A stretch of 64,000 nt of DNA, taken from Ifrita kowaldi. Lineage: Eukaryota; Chordata; Aves; Passeriformes; Cinclosomatidae. Within the stretch, counting starts at the first letter, position 1. Each line of letters begins with the position of its first letter. Shown one piece after another: positions 1-13,100 of the stretch. The stretch spans positions 552,240-616,239 of the forward strand of contig VZRS01014304.1 in assembly GCA_013398055.1 (NCBI GenBank), in the 5' to 3' direction. Made by a program: the position numbers and the translations under genes. The notes under the pieces were generated by a model that was not told where the DNA came from, did no database searches, and saw only the letters and a program-made list of their open reading frames with translations.

Positions 1-401
1 ATTTTAACTTCCGTCATCTTACGCTCATTTCTGATCCCCATTTAGAAGAAAAATAGAGAGGAAATTTTAATGTAGTATGCAAGAAGACTGAAAAAAAATC
101 TGATCATTGCAATTTCCATATATTTTTGTAGCTTTCTTTTTGTATTCTAATAAAACCAAACTATGAAATCAGGTGTCAAATACATGCTTTGAACACTTCC
201 TTGGATTGAAATACTACATCCACTAGCAGTTGTCAATCAATCCTTAAATATTCACATATAAGTACTTGTAACGTTAAACATTTTGAAAAGTTTCAGTTCC
301 TCCAGCTATAAATGGAAACAAATATTTATATCCCAAAGTTCATCATCTGTGATCTGACCTTAATTATCATGCAGTATGAGCTATTCATATAGCTCAGTTA
401 T

Positions 402-422
402 TCTCTCTCTCTATATATATAT
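402..422. repeat. Short (TC)n(TA)n microsatellite
   Basis: About five TC units followed by about five TA units; simple sequence in intron 19. Confidence 0.9.
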
Positions 423-554
423 TCTACTAAACAACAGTATAAAAATCCAACCTGTCTTGAAGAGAAATAAGTGAAAATAAGTGAACACTACGGAGTTTGA
501 CAAATAGGAAGAATAAAGAGAGAAGAAGAAATCACAGATCTAAGGTGAGGTTTA

Positions 555-705
555 AATCTAAGGATGCCTGTCAGTGTTTAAGAGGCATTTGGACAATGCC
601 CTTATTAACATGCTTTAACTTTCTGTCAGCCCTGCAGTGGCCAGGCAGTTGCACTAGATCTCTGTTGTAGGTCCCTTCCAACTTAAATACTCTATTTTGT
701 AAATG
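555..705 (+). mobile_element. CR1-like retroelement 3' end
   Basis: The stretch with GCAGTTGCACTAGATC, then GTAGGTCCCTTCCAACTT and CTCTATTTT, matches the tail of avian CR1-type elements, where TTGGACTAGATGA precedes GGTCCCTTCCAAC and an ATTCTATG-like end. It is decayed, lies in intron 19, and is antisense to CPNE8. The left limit is approximate. Confidence 0.7.
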
Positions 706-1076
706 TATTCAGCCACTACTAGGAAAACATATCTTCCATAAAAGATTTGCTTTTAGACAGATACCATTTTTCTAGAAACTTCATCTTTCTCCAAATTTTC
801 AGTAGCTAACTCTTCTCCCATGGCTGTATAACACTAAGACTTTATAACAGTGTCCTGCCAGTCAGGGGTCATTTCCTAACAAATGCAGATCCACTACTAT
901 GTGTTAGAAAATGGCTGAGAGGTATCACTGAGAGTTTCTGAGCTTGTTATAAACACTTCAACACAAAGTATGTCAGTACTAAGGTAAAATGAAGAGTAGG
1001 CATATAGATAGAAACAAGAATTCAAAACAAAGAGGAACAGTAAAATCTATCTATGAGAATATATTTTCTCTCCCAC

Positions 1077-1150
1077 CTGCACAATGTCTCTTTCTGCAAA
1101 CCTTCCTCTTGAAGAAATCCTCACTACATCCCCATCCAGTTCTTCCATAG
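1077..1150 (-). CDS. CPNE8: CPNE8 exon 19 (late VWA), divergent
   Basis: This 74-nt exon completes Ala and reads MEELDGDVVRISSRGR then FAERDIVQ. The acceptor is TTCTTTTAAG and the donor GTGGGA, weaker than the others. Human has MVELDGDDVRVSSRGKYAERDIVQ-type sequence, so Val to Glu and Asp to Val are non-conservative changes in an otherwise highly conserved motif. Copines 1 to 3 have Glu at the first of these sites (AMEQLD, AMEFLD), so that change is tolerated in the family. The following and final exon, starting FVPFRDY in the family, is not in the window. Confidence 0.92.
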
Positions 1151-4100
1151 CTTAAAAGAAAAACAAACAAACAAACAAAAAAACCTATGAGTTCAGGTAC
1201 ACAACAAAATCATCTTACTGAGAAAAAGTTCAGACAACTTACACTTTACAGCAACAAAACCAACAATTCTTTTTTAGGTAACTCTTTTAAGATCATTTAC
1301 ACCAGAAAATACATCATGTTTTGTAGCTCTTCTGTACTTTTTCATGGTGACAATACATACTTTTATCTTTATTGTCACCTTCAGAAAAGAACAGACTATG
1401 ACGAAGTTTTTATCCTTTCATCTCTCAAAACAGCAAGTACATCTGGTTTTGTAAGGCAATATATATACTTTCAGAGGTGGAGAAGAATTCATCTTCAGCA
1501 GCTATTGTTACAGAAGATATAGGATACAGCACAAAGAGGTAATAACTCACAATCATACTGAAAAAGCAGTATCTTCTAATGCATAGGAATGAGGAGCGCT
1601 TAAAAAAATTATTAAATTTATTGCATAATTCTTCTTGTATCTTCTGAGCAGCATACAGGAAAGCTCTGTTGTCCAGACACCTGGAAGCTATTCCAGGTAG
1701 AAAGATGTGCCTGCTGTCTTGCCAGTGTTGAAATGGATAGATTTGGGATCTCAGATTATTGCTCAGATGTCGGATCTGCAATTCTACAAATCTTCTTTCA
1801 GTGTACACTATGAAAATCAAAGCCCTGCACCACTGAGCTTCTCAGGGGGTTTACAAACTGGGCTGAATTCACTGAAACCAGCACTTCAAAACCTAGTTCT
1901 TCTGAAGCAAGAACTAGAAAGCATAAATGACACTACCAGGAGCCAAGCTGAACAGAGCATATTTGTTCAAAGAAAAAAATCAGGTTTGCAGAGCGTGTTG
2001 CCCCATGATGCTGTTGCAAAAACGTACATGTGTTCAAACCAGGAGACTGAACAAGTATTTGAGGGAGTTTCACTAAAAAATTTCCAAAATAGCCGTAAGG
2101 CACATCCTGCTCAGGAAACTCCAATCTAAAAACAGTATTCAGGGAAGTATCATATTTGCTTTTTCTGTTCTTAACATTCTCTAGGAAACTACCCATGGCC
2201 ATGTCAGACATGGAATACTGGGCAAAACTGCCCCTGTTGTGACCTTTTACAGTCATCCTCACATCCTTTAAGTAAAGCTCTGCCAAATGTATGTGTTATC
2301 TACCCAAGCTTCAGACTTCTAAGAACCCCTCTGGTAGTCCCCAGGGGCTGGGACATCTAGGGAACAGTGGTATCTGAAGAGGAGCAGCTTGGTCTCTCTA
2401 TGGCAGAACTGAAGCTTCGGAGGCACTTGAAATGTCAGGACAGTGCCTGAACATTCACGCCCCTGCACACACACATCCACAGCAGACATGGAGTCTGCTC
2501 AGAAGGCATTTCTGTAGATGGAAGTAATTTCTCTCTGCCCTCTTGGGCACTGAGGGACTACAGACTTGGCATACACCTAATAGGAGACTCTCACTGAGGC
2601 AGTGCACTCCAGGATTGTGGCTCCAAAGATGGAAACTGTCTCCTGCAGTACAAACAGAACCCTGACTTCAGAAAAGGGGAAGGGATGACACCCCAAGAAC
2701 ATGTCCTGACTCAGAGAGGGAGCCTGGGCAAATCCAAGGACTAGACAAACAGGGAGAAAGGGAAAATGCAACAGCGGGGTGAGAGAACGGTAAGGAACAC
2801 AGGACCATGCTGGAATTCTCAGGAGTAAAAATGAAGTTAACAAATTTCCATCATATGCATTTATGAATGTAAACTTCTCTCACTGATTGGGGCATACAAT
2901 CATCTGAAGTGTAAGTGCTCACCTGGACAATTTCTTCACAGAATAAGATACTTAAAATTATCGCTAACATACCACTTGCCAAACAGCATAAGAGTAATGC
3001 TTGTAATAAAATAAAATAAATGTAAAATAAAATAAATGTTTTTGTCTTATTTTTTCCTCTTTTTTCATACACTTAGAGTATTTGTACAAAAATTAAGACA
3101 CACAGTCATTAGTCAACATTAAACACCTGTGGCAGTAGTACTAAGTATATTTCAGTGCAACAGAGGGCATACTGCCTAACCAGAGGTACTAGAATGAAAA
3201 AGAAAGAATTTAGGACTTTGAGGAACAGACACACACACAATGTCTACACTTCACAGTGTAGTGATATATACTTAATAAATTAATACAAATAATGGAAGCA
3301 ACTTACTTATTGCAATAGAGAATGGTGTTCCAGAATATAATAGAAAGAATATGTAAATAACCTGGTAATTTCTCTCCTGCTGTAATATTCTCTCAATGCT
3401 GCTGCACAGTAGGGCCAACTCCTGTTACCAAGTGAAACCCTGTTTAACCCAGACCACCTCAAATGAATTTATTTTTCTCAGGATTTTATTACTGCAGTAA
3501 GATCAGTATTTCCAGTCAACTGACACTTCACCAGGCATCTAAATATTTGTGTTGAAGAAATTTAACATTTCTGAAGTATACTTACTTTACTGTAAATGCT
3601 GAGCCCCCATATGGTTCTGAATTGAACAAAGAGCCTCAGGGGCTACACAGCTCCACATGGTAGCTTGTAATCACACTAAGTTATCAATCAATCAATCCAG
3701 CTGGAAATGTCAACAGCACTCACTCCTCACTTCATATAATGCTCTTTTAAAGAACAGTATTTGTTTGAAAAGCCACATATTACTAAAATGAAAGCAAATA
3801 GAAAAAAAAATTTAGAAAAAACACTAGAACACTTACCATCGAACTCTGCTGGTCCTACCCCCACTATAATTATGGACATGGGAAGCTTTGAAGCCTTCAA
3901 AAGAAGAAGAAAAAGAGGTTTAATGCATTACATAACCTCTGCCAATACTATGAGATCTGAGAACAAGGTGAGCAAAAAACCCACAGAAATTATGTTTTAA
4001 AGAACAATTTTTTTCCCTTAAATAGTTGAGGGGTGTAAACTATCTGCTTAAGTGGTACAAAACAGCTTGGGTGAAGACAGAAAGGCACATGATTGTTTAA

Positions 4101-7100
4101 TTTTTTCATTACCAAGTCTTTGAATCATATAGGATGCTAATTAAACACAACAAACTATGTTAGGATTTAATACTAACATGACAACTAAGAGGACAAATTT
4201 CTCTTAGAAACTTTTGCAAACTGACAGTAATTGCAAATACGTACCTCATAACAGGCTGACATTTATTTAAATATGCTTTGCTGTTTTTTGATATTACACA
4301 GTTGCTCAGAACTATGGGACACTGTTTTGTACATTGATCTTATGCCAATTTTTAAAAGAAAATAAATAATCTATTTGAGCAATATATGTATTACATTTAT
4401 TCCATTAATGAAATTTTACTCTAGTCAATCACCCATGTCACAGACAAGCAAGATATAGAATTGGCCTGTGATAAGATAATTTTACTTTATCTTTTTCATT
4501 CAAAGATGATATCTGGCTTTCCCTGAATAAACTCTAAAATCTTTAAAATTACAAAGACACTATCCTAAATATTGGACTCTCCTGCCCTGATAGTAGCACT
4601 AGTTTATAGAAATAATGTGAATCTGCCTCTAATGAAGAACGAAACAACTAAAACCAAAGAACATTCAGCAAATGTCAAGGTTGACAACTTATTGACATAA
4701 TTCTGGTAATTCTGTGGCTTATTGAGATATTCTGATAAACCATAAAATGTCTACAGCCATTTTAAACATTAAACTGGCCAAAAAATCATAGATGTACACC
4801 TTCTGATCTCTTAGAACAGAACAAGATTCCCACTCACACAGACACAGAATTATGTGATACAATGAAACATGAAACAGTAAGTGGCAAGGACAGCATAAAG
4901 ACAAAGAGTTAAACTTTTGCATACAAACTTAACTGTTGGCATTTCCTGAATGACAGCATAACCTTTAACCAGTTTGGTAAAACAGAATGTGTCTGACATA
5001 TATGCTATAATGAGAAAGATGCCTAAAAGCACAATTAATGTTAAAAATTGAAATATACTTTGAGTTTTATACACATCAGGTTGCACTGGACATCATTGCC
5101 CTTTTTAGTATTATGGGTATTATTAAGACTGTCAGGGTATACTGTGCTCACACTTCAAGAAACCTGCAGAAAAATGAAGGCATCTTCATAGAAAAGCAAG
5201 ACAGCAAATATTCCCAAGCTTCCACTTATTCCAAGCTAACAACACATCTGCTGTGTTTCCAGACAGTTATAGACTAACAGCCATTATTCCTTGAAATGAA
5301 CTATTACTGAAAACAAGGTTCTTCTGTACGTCTTAGTGGCAAATGAATTAATCTTACAAGGTATCAGACAACCACTCTTGCTGGTCTCTTATGCACAGAC
5401 TTCACATGGAAGGCAGAATTAGAATCAAAAGCTGCTCTTTTTTTCTCCAGTGAGCCTTTTTGTCACCTAGAAGAAGCTCATCTAAAAGAAATTATGTTTC
5501 AAACTTTGTTTGGGCTAGAGAATGAATTTCCAAGCTTATTATTACACAGATGCTGTCTGTGTGCTGCAGGCTGGGACTCAAGGGCATCTTGCTCCTCCCT
5601 TGGTGAAAGGTAGAACACCCAGGCAGTATTTTCATGTGCACCCCACAAACTGCAGCAGTATCAAATCTCTACAGGAGGTAGTGAAAGTGGGTCTTCAAAA
5701 CTCTGTCACCTAATTCTACACTATTTGCTAGGACGTGATGCTAAATTACTTTAATGTAGGCTTTTCGACTCACCACTTGGCTGTTAACTAGATCCACTGT
5801 GGTATGTTAAAAACTATTGGTAGAGATCTTTTCCAGCCATGCCTAGTAGTGTTTCTGTGTGTACTTTCACCTGAAATTCCCCAGGGGCAAACACACAATA
5901 GAACCTGCTCATAATACAGAATATTACTTATACACATGGTAGTTTTGAAGAGGAAAATACTGAAAATAATGCAGAAACTAAGAAATAATAAGGAATTTTC
6001 AGAATTCTAGGGGACTGTTTCGAGAGAAGTCAGATGACTGGTATGCTTGCCATTCAGGATCAGAAAGTTGGGGGCAGTTTTAAAAAGTGTGTGGATCAAA
6101 GCTGTCTGCAATTATAAGAAAGACAGAGAACAGTTTACTATGCAAAACTGCACGGTGGGATGTGCATGAGGAAGGAGGAGGCAAGAAGTAGATGAGGAAA
6201 ATCATGAAAACAGTGCTAGAGAGAAGAGTATAATTTACCACAGAACAGTATCTAATTAGGTTGAGTTCAGCTTCTGTGTTCTTTTCATCTTTATGCATAA
6301 TAAACTTTTCCTGGTTGGTAAAAATGGGTACTTATGGAACAAATCTAGTGCCTGAACTATTAACCCATTCACTTTATTGCCTAAAAGATGAATTCCTAGA
6401 AACAATTCTTTTAAATTTCAACACTTTCAGCAAAACTTACATTCACTATGGATTCTTTTGTCTGAGCCATATCAGATATAACTCCATCTGTAATAATGAG
6501 AAGAACAAAATACTGGGAGCCGTCTTTTACTGAAGCAGCATATCTAAGGGAAGAAAACAAACATTGTAATAGTAAAAAAAAAATTATAAAAGGAATTAAT
6601 ATGAAAACAAACTGTATTCGTAAAATTTGACCACCAAGGACTAACAAACATAAGACAGGGAATTTCAAAATTAAAGACATTCACATCTAAGCTGGACATT
6701 TTACTTTCAAAGGAGAACACTGAAAAAACATAACTATTACTATATTGATATTGATGATCTGCATGTGTTGTATCAGTGGAAAGTAGGAACTGCACCACTA
6801 CCAAAAGGAGCATGGATAGAATGTCCTTTATAGAATCATGAGTCATTAGAAAGCCCAAGTTGTTTAACAGGTATTACCTATGGGGTACATTGCTCTGTAT
6901 GAAGGGTATGCATTAATACTGAATGGCTGGGTTTGTACCACAAATAAAATTTATCAGGAATCAACACATTGCATATTTTTCTCTTCTGGGTTTTTTTTTT
7001 TTTTTTTTTTGTCTTACAAAACCAGGTTACTTACTGTTGACCATGATTCACATTTATAGTTCACATTTATGTGCACATTTGTAAAATGGCTGAACACGCA

Positions 7101-10100
7101 CCCTGCAGCCCTGGCTTAGATATTCATTTCTTTGCACCACCCAAAGATGTCCTTTCCTCAAGCCTCAAGCTTCTCCCTGTGCTGTACAGGAATACAAGAT
7201 AAAATACACCCAGTGCCATTCCCCCCTCAGTGAAAGGACCCAAGAAGCAGCTACTCTTTGAAAACGAGCAGCTTTTGAAGGTTTGCAAAGTCCTGAAAGA
7301 GAGTGAGTCCATAGCAGCCCCACTAAATTCTGTGGCCTGAACAGAAGAACTTTTTTTGTGGGAAGCTGTTTGCTTGCATCACAGCCACTGCAGTTCCTAC
7401 TTCCATGAAGGCTCTTGATGCTGTGAAGGAGTCAAAAAGTAGAACTTTGTGCAGTGAGTTGTACAGAGAGCAGTAAAAGAGAAAAATTAGTTGTCACAGG
7501 AATACTTTTGAATACATGCCCAAATACATAATATGACTGTCAAAGAACTCACTGTTATTTTGGTCACTGAATATGAAAGACATGGTTCACTGAACAGAGT
7601 ATGTTCAATGATGGTTGCATATGCTTAGAAAATTCTAGCTCTGATGATAACACAATGCACTGGCAAGCAAGTACTGCTGATAAATACAATGCTGTAGGCA
7701 TGACATTTATAAGAGTTTGGAGAAAGCCATAACTTACAGAAAGCCAACCTCTCCCCAGGATACAGATGGGCAAAGAAGCCATACAAGCAGGGAACCTGTT
7801 GGATATCACATATTTGCATGCTGGCACTAGGGACTGATAGTTAAATATTGAGATTAACAAAACCTACTGTGGAACACATTTTCACTACCATGCAGAGACT
7901 TCTTTTACCTCATTTTCCCACAATGCTTATAATCTTTTCAATGATTATTGCATTGACAAGATATGATGAGTAAAATAAATATTGTTAACCTTTCTGAGCA
8001 CTTAATACTGTCTACATACCTACACTGAAGAAATGGAACAGAAATTTGATTATTTCAAATTTTTTACAGATGAAAATGTTCCAAAGCCTTTTGCAAGAAA
8101 GATCTTATATGAGGAGGGGAGATGAGAGAAGACACTAAGTTGAATCTGGTGTAGTTTAGATAACTCCCTAACTCAGGGAAGGATAATAAAATCATTATTT
8201 GCTTAAAGAGTTTCCAAAGACCTTCAAGATCACAACAGGATAGTAACATCTGACATTGTTTACAGAGATTTCATCAGAGGCATACTTTTAAGTAGAAGGG
8301 ATGTGGAAAGAGAACATTTCTTTAAGAATGAAAGTAGGTTCAAAGAGTAACTGCAGGTCAGTACCAGGTCCCTGAGAGTCAAGAGAATAATCAAGAAATT
8401 GAACATCGAAGGCAAATGGCATTACTGAGAACTGGACTGATACACAGATTGCTTTAGGGATGATCATGCAGTAGAAATCCTTGTGAAGACACTTAGCTTT
8501 CCCACTATAATGTAGTAAGATTTGCCACCAGGAGGAGCTCCCAAAGTTTGCAACAACTTGATAAAAAAGACAAAAATCCAGTGGAAGGACTACTAATACT
8601 GGTGGACAGTCTTCTGTTATTCTGCAAAAGTTGACAAATATTCCTGAGAAACAACTGGTGAGAAAAAGAACTAATTTTTTGCCAATGCTTTGATAACACT
8701 GGATCAAAAATTTCAATTTTTGCAACGAACAGCAGGCTTGAGGTAAACTGCCAAGTTCAGAGCCAGGCATCTCAGCTGCTATGACCAGTTCTGAAGAAAG
8801 AGTCAGGAAAGTTGATGGGTTAGATTTCCAAATAATGTGGCTAATGCAGTCACTGGGTGCCACACAAATGGAAAACTGTTACTGAAGAGACCATGTCAAA
8901 GGAAAGATGAAAGGCAACAGCTACTCTCAGATGACAAGCAATGTAATATACATGTACAGAATTTTCATGGTGTGATCTGAAGAAGAAACAACTAACCCTA
9001 AGGACAAAGAGATGAAATCAGCTATCTAGCCATGCTAGGGGGAACAGAAAATTCTTTGCACCACAGAATTTGCAAATTATGTTTTGCTGGTCTGTAGAAC
9101 TAACAACAGCAAAACCAGATAATAAATAAGCATTTATTGCTATTAAAATTAGGTTTTTTGCAAGTTCATAAATAAAACATTACCAGTACAATTATTTACA
9201 CATCCCTACTTCTTTATTTTGCAACCAGTAGTTCTTTCTCTGTGTCTATAAATAAAATAAAATCTGTTCAGCAAATCACCTAAGCCATATCACTTTCCTA
9301 TATAAATTCATGGAGGTATTATACTGCCAAAATCTTGAGCTCAAGATTATAAGTCAAGATCTTGTCTGTCAAAATAAGGCAACATTATCCTTCTTAAGAA
9401 ACTTCTATAAACACAGGAAGGTTTTTATTTTGCGAAGTTGGACGAGGTGTTGCATAACAGCACCACAGCTCCCCAACGATGACAGCTGTACTACTGCCTT
9501 AAAAGTACCACTACCAGCTGGGAATTGTTGGCACAGAGAGAGCTGGCAAGTTTTGTTGACATTTTGGACATTCAGAGGTTAGAGAAACTACATATACCTA
9601 AAAATCCTCAGATTTTATAAAAATTCTTGAAAGATGTATGTATTTTCTGTGAAGCAATAATTCTGTGCTCTAAAGGATAAAAAAGGAACATGACATGACA
9701 AAAATTTTCCTTCATTATGATTTCTGCTAAGATTTTAACAAAGGCTGATCAACTGGATCAATGGTATTTCCTTTTAATAAGCAATGAAATTCTGCACAAT
9801 ACCAGCAAATGGTCTTCAAACCTACTCAAAATCACAAGGTAATCATGAGACTGAATAAACAAAACAACTGCAAATAAATACCTTTCTCTGTAACTGGCAG
9901 CCTTTTGTATGCAACAGTTGTTCTGACACTGAGAAGTTTCTGCCCAGTACCTGTTGTGATGCTTACCTGGCTACATGATTAATTACAGGAGCAAAGTTTG
10001 TTGGTCCATAAAGCTGTACAGATTTTAGACTCCTGTAATATGCCTCCATTACACCATCAATTCCATGGCAGTATGGATTTTGAGGGTTTCCATTCTAATG

Positions 10101-13100
10101 AAAACAAAAGATGATTAATCACTGAAAGTAATTATGAAGTAAAAATTACGTAGGTTAATGAACACTACCCACTGTACATTTTCAAAAGGCAAAGACCTAA
10201 GGATTCTGGGATCTATTCAGAGAGTTTACTACAAATGCCCAGTGTAAGTGCCATGTCTGCTTGTGAGTGTTAACTGCTGAGGTAAGGAGGTTCTACCAGC
10301 CTCATGTTCCATGCAGTCTGAACCACTGGGACTGGCTCCTAGACATAAATAGCATCTTCAGGGTAATTATACTCTCCTTCATACATGCAACAGGCATCTC
10401 CCTGGGGGGATTTAAGGTATGAATTACAGGTCAGATGTAAAACTGGAACTGTGTTTACAAGCACAGTTCAGGCTCAATGATTTATTCTTTTAAAAATGTG
10501 AAACAAAGAAATGGTAGCCAGATCCCAATGTTCATACACTTATGAGAGTGTAGGGTAAATTACAAACTTCTCATTGTTTTGGGCCAATGTTTCTGCATTC
10601 AAAAAATAATTTTTGACCTGGTAAAAACAGATGAAGAAAGGAATTTACTCTTTGGGAGACAATGAAATGGTTGGTACCGTAAATTCTTAGGGCAGGCATT
10701 TTACTACGTATCTCCATAATGACTCCTTAATGAGGACACCTATTTACAGATGGCAATACAAACACATAAGCTGAATTCCAGACCCATGTCAGGCCAGGCA
10801 AATGATTTATGTAAGGCTTCAAAACCTTTCAAATCATCCTATTCTCCTTCATATGCCAAAACCTTATTGGCTTACTGTGCTAGTATTTCATTGTGAGGTG
10901 AAGTATACCTGCCTGAGAATCTAGAAAACCAAAGGGGATTTTTCACAGAATTTGTCTAGAACATTAAAAAAAAGAGCTGGAAACACTGCTTAGCATTACA
11001 TGGGAGACATCGATAAATGTTCATATATGGAGGAAGGAAATATACATATATATTTTTATATATATATATAATGTATGTGGTGCTTTTTCTTCTGTAAAAG
11101 CATCACAATGGTTCATTAATTAACTGAATTAATTTTAGAAACGTCCTTAAAACTGAAAGATGTATCAATACATTTAAACTTGCTACACAAAGTCCAAAGA
11201 AAGTCTGCAATTTAAATGAGTATTTCTAATTGCACCTGTTTTAAATTACTATCCATGTGGAAAACCTTTCCCTGAAGTAACACATGTGGCATTGTGGCTG
11301 ACAGAAGAAATACACATCTACAGTGACCAATCTTCTGCCATGTCTTTGATGCTATCTGATTAGAACTCTCCTGATATACCTACATTGTTGTAATTCTGGC
11401 AACTTTATCCTACTCTGAGAAGAACAAAAAGATAAACATCAACACTAATCACAAGCATCAGTTATACCAGATCAACCTCTCTGCCAAATCCTGGTAGATT
11501 TTAGGCTTGCAGTTTAACTGACCCAAGGACCAATCTCAGATTTGTTCTTATCAACTCATCTTTTAGTCCACTTAGATATCCCTATGTCTCTGAACTAGCA
11601 GCCTGTAAAAGACAAAGAGATCCCAGAAAATGAGACAGAACAATAAGAGTAATAATGAAATATTATCCTGGCTCTTGATTCGTTTGCTTCTTTAGAGGGA
11701 ACAGCTTCAGTCTGAAGTCTTTGAAGCATCTGTTTCTCAAGCTGCTACAGCTGAAGTTAGATATTATTACTTTTCTTCATTACAATTTTTGGCCTACAGG
11801 GACTTCTTGACTCTGGATTTCTCTCTGTAACTTCAAATTAAGTAACTTCACTATGATGAAAAGTTTTGAAACAACTGTTCAGAGTTAGCACAGAAGACTC
11901 AGCACATTCTCTGTTCTTTACTTGTCCAGTAACTGCTTAAGACTACAACCTTAACTCCCAAAATTTTGCTCTAGTAAAGAAATTCAAATAACATATAAAC
12001 ATTTATTTACTTACCAGTGCAAATTCATGTGATACTCTTCCATCTGGAGGCAGTCTAGCTCCAAAACCTAGAGCTGGGAACATTTTATCGCTATCATAGT
12101 CCTGAATTATTTCACCAACAGCTCTCAGTGCCATGCCATAAGCATTCAGCTGATAGGGATTCATGTAGTGCAGAGAAGTTGGCTGTGAAGGGTTACCTGT
12201 TGAAGCAAGGATAAGATTTACTTTAAAACTGAATCACTTCAGAATTTTCTCTCTTAAAAATGCCAAGTTGTATCAAGTAAAAATTCAGTGTTCTGAATAC
12301 ATTTTATTACTAGTAGTTTTTTAGCAGTTCCAGATACATTTTAACAATAGTAGCCGTACTTCAGCATTGAAAGGGCAGCAAGAAACTTGTAGATTTGTGC
12401 AATTTATACACTTTAAATACAAAATTCACAAAAGTATTATGACATTCTGAAAGCAGCTTTGTTGGAGAATCACAACTTATCTCTGCTTCACCCCACTTCA
12501 GCCTCACTCTGCCTGGAACTATTTGGCCCCTCTCAATGGGTTCTTTTAAGTTTTCTCCCAGCAGTTATAAAAAACAAAAAAATAATAATAAACAGAAACT
12601 ACACAGATATCTGCAAACTGTTTGTGGTTATTAAAGTCTACATGTAGCTTTTCCAACTTTTATCTGTTCTGTTTGTCCTGCTTTCCTAGGCAGGAATTGG
12701 CCTCTCATCTGTTGCTATGCAAAATGGAATCCTGAGTCCAGGTGGTGCCAGCTGAATACTGATACAGACACACACATATGTACACTTAAAACTGAACACA
12801 GCACAAACACACACAAGATGTTTATTTTCATTCTTACCATTGGAAGCCGTGAAATCAATAGCGACCGTGAAATTGATTTGGGTTCTGTAGAAAAAGCAAA
12901 CACAAATCTTATTAGTAGTTGTACTGCTATGTATAAAAATAAACAAGAGATGGTAACAGCATTTGTGGACAAACTGTAGGACATTGACTTTCTAATAGAG
13001 GAAATAAACACTAAAAATACTCTTACATAAGGTTCAAGCCAAGGGCTACACAACACTGAGTTATTAACACGCTGAAAACAGTTACTTGACTCCATCATTC

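Larger units (their letters stand above)
1..1076 (-). other. CPNE8 intron 19, partial
   Basis: The terminal exon motif (FVPFRDY, then the Pro-rich tail) was looked for on the minus strand and is absent, so this is intron running off the window. It contains a CR1-like 3' end (about 555-705) and a short TC/TA repeat at 402-422. Nothing else is recognised. Confidence 0.8.

Noticed and set aside
2917..2945. Minus-strand segment reading GAAATTGTCCAG followed by GTGAGC, resembling the end of the copine exon that finishes DIVQ.
   Set aside because: The sequence before it does not encode the rest of the exon (LDGD, SSRG, AERD). The true counterpart with all motifs and correct phase is at 1077-1150.
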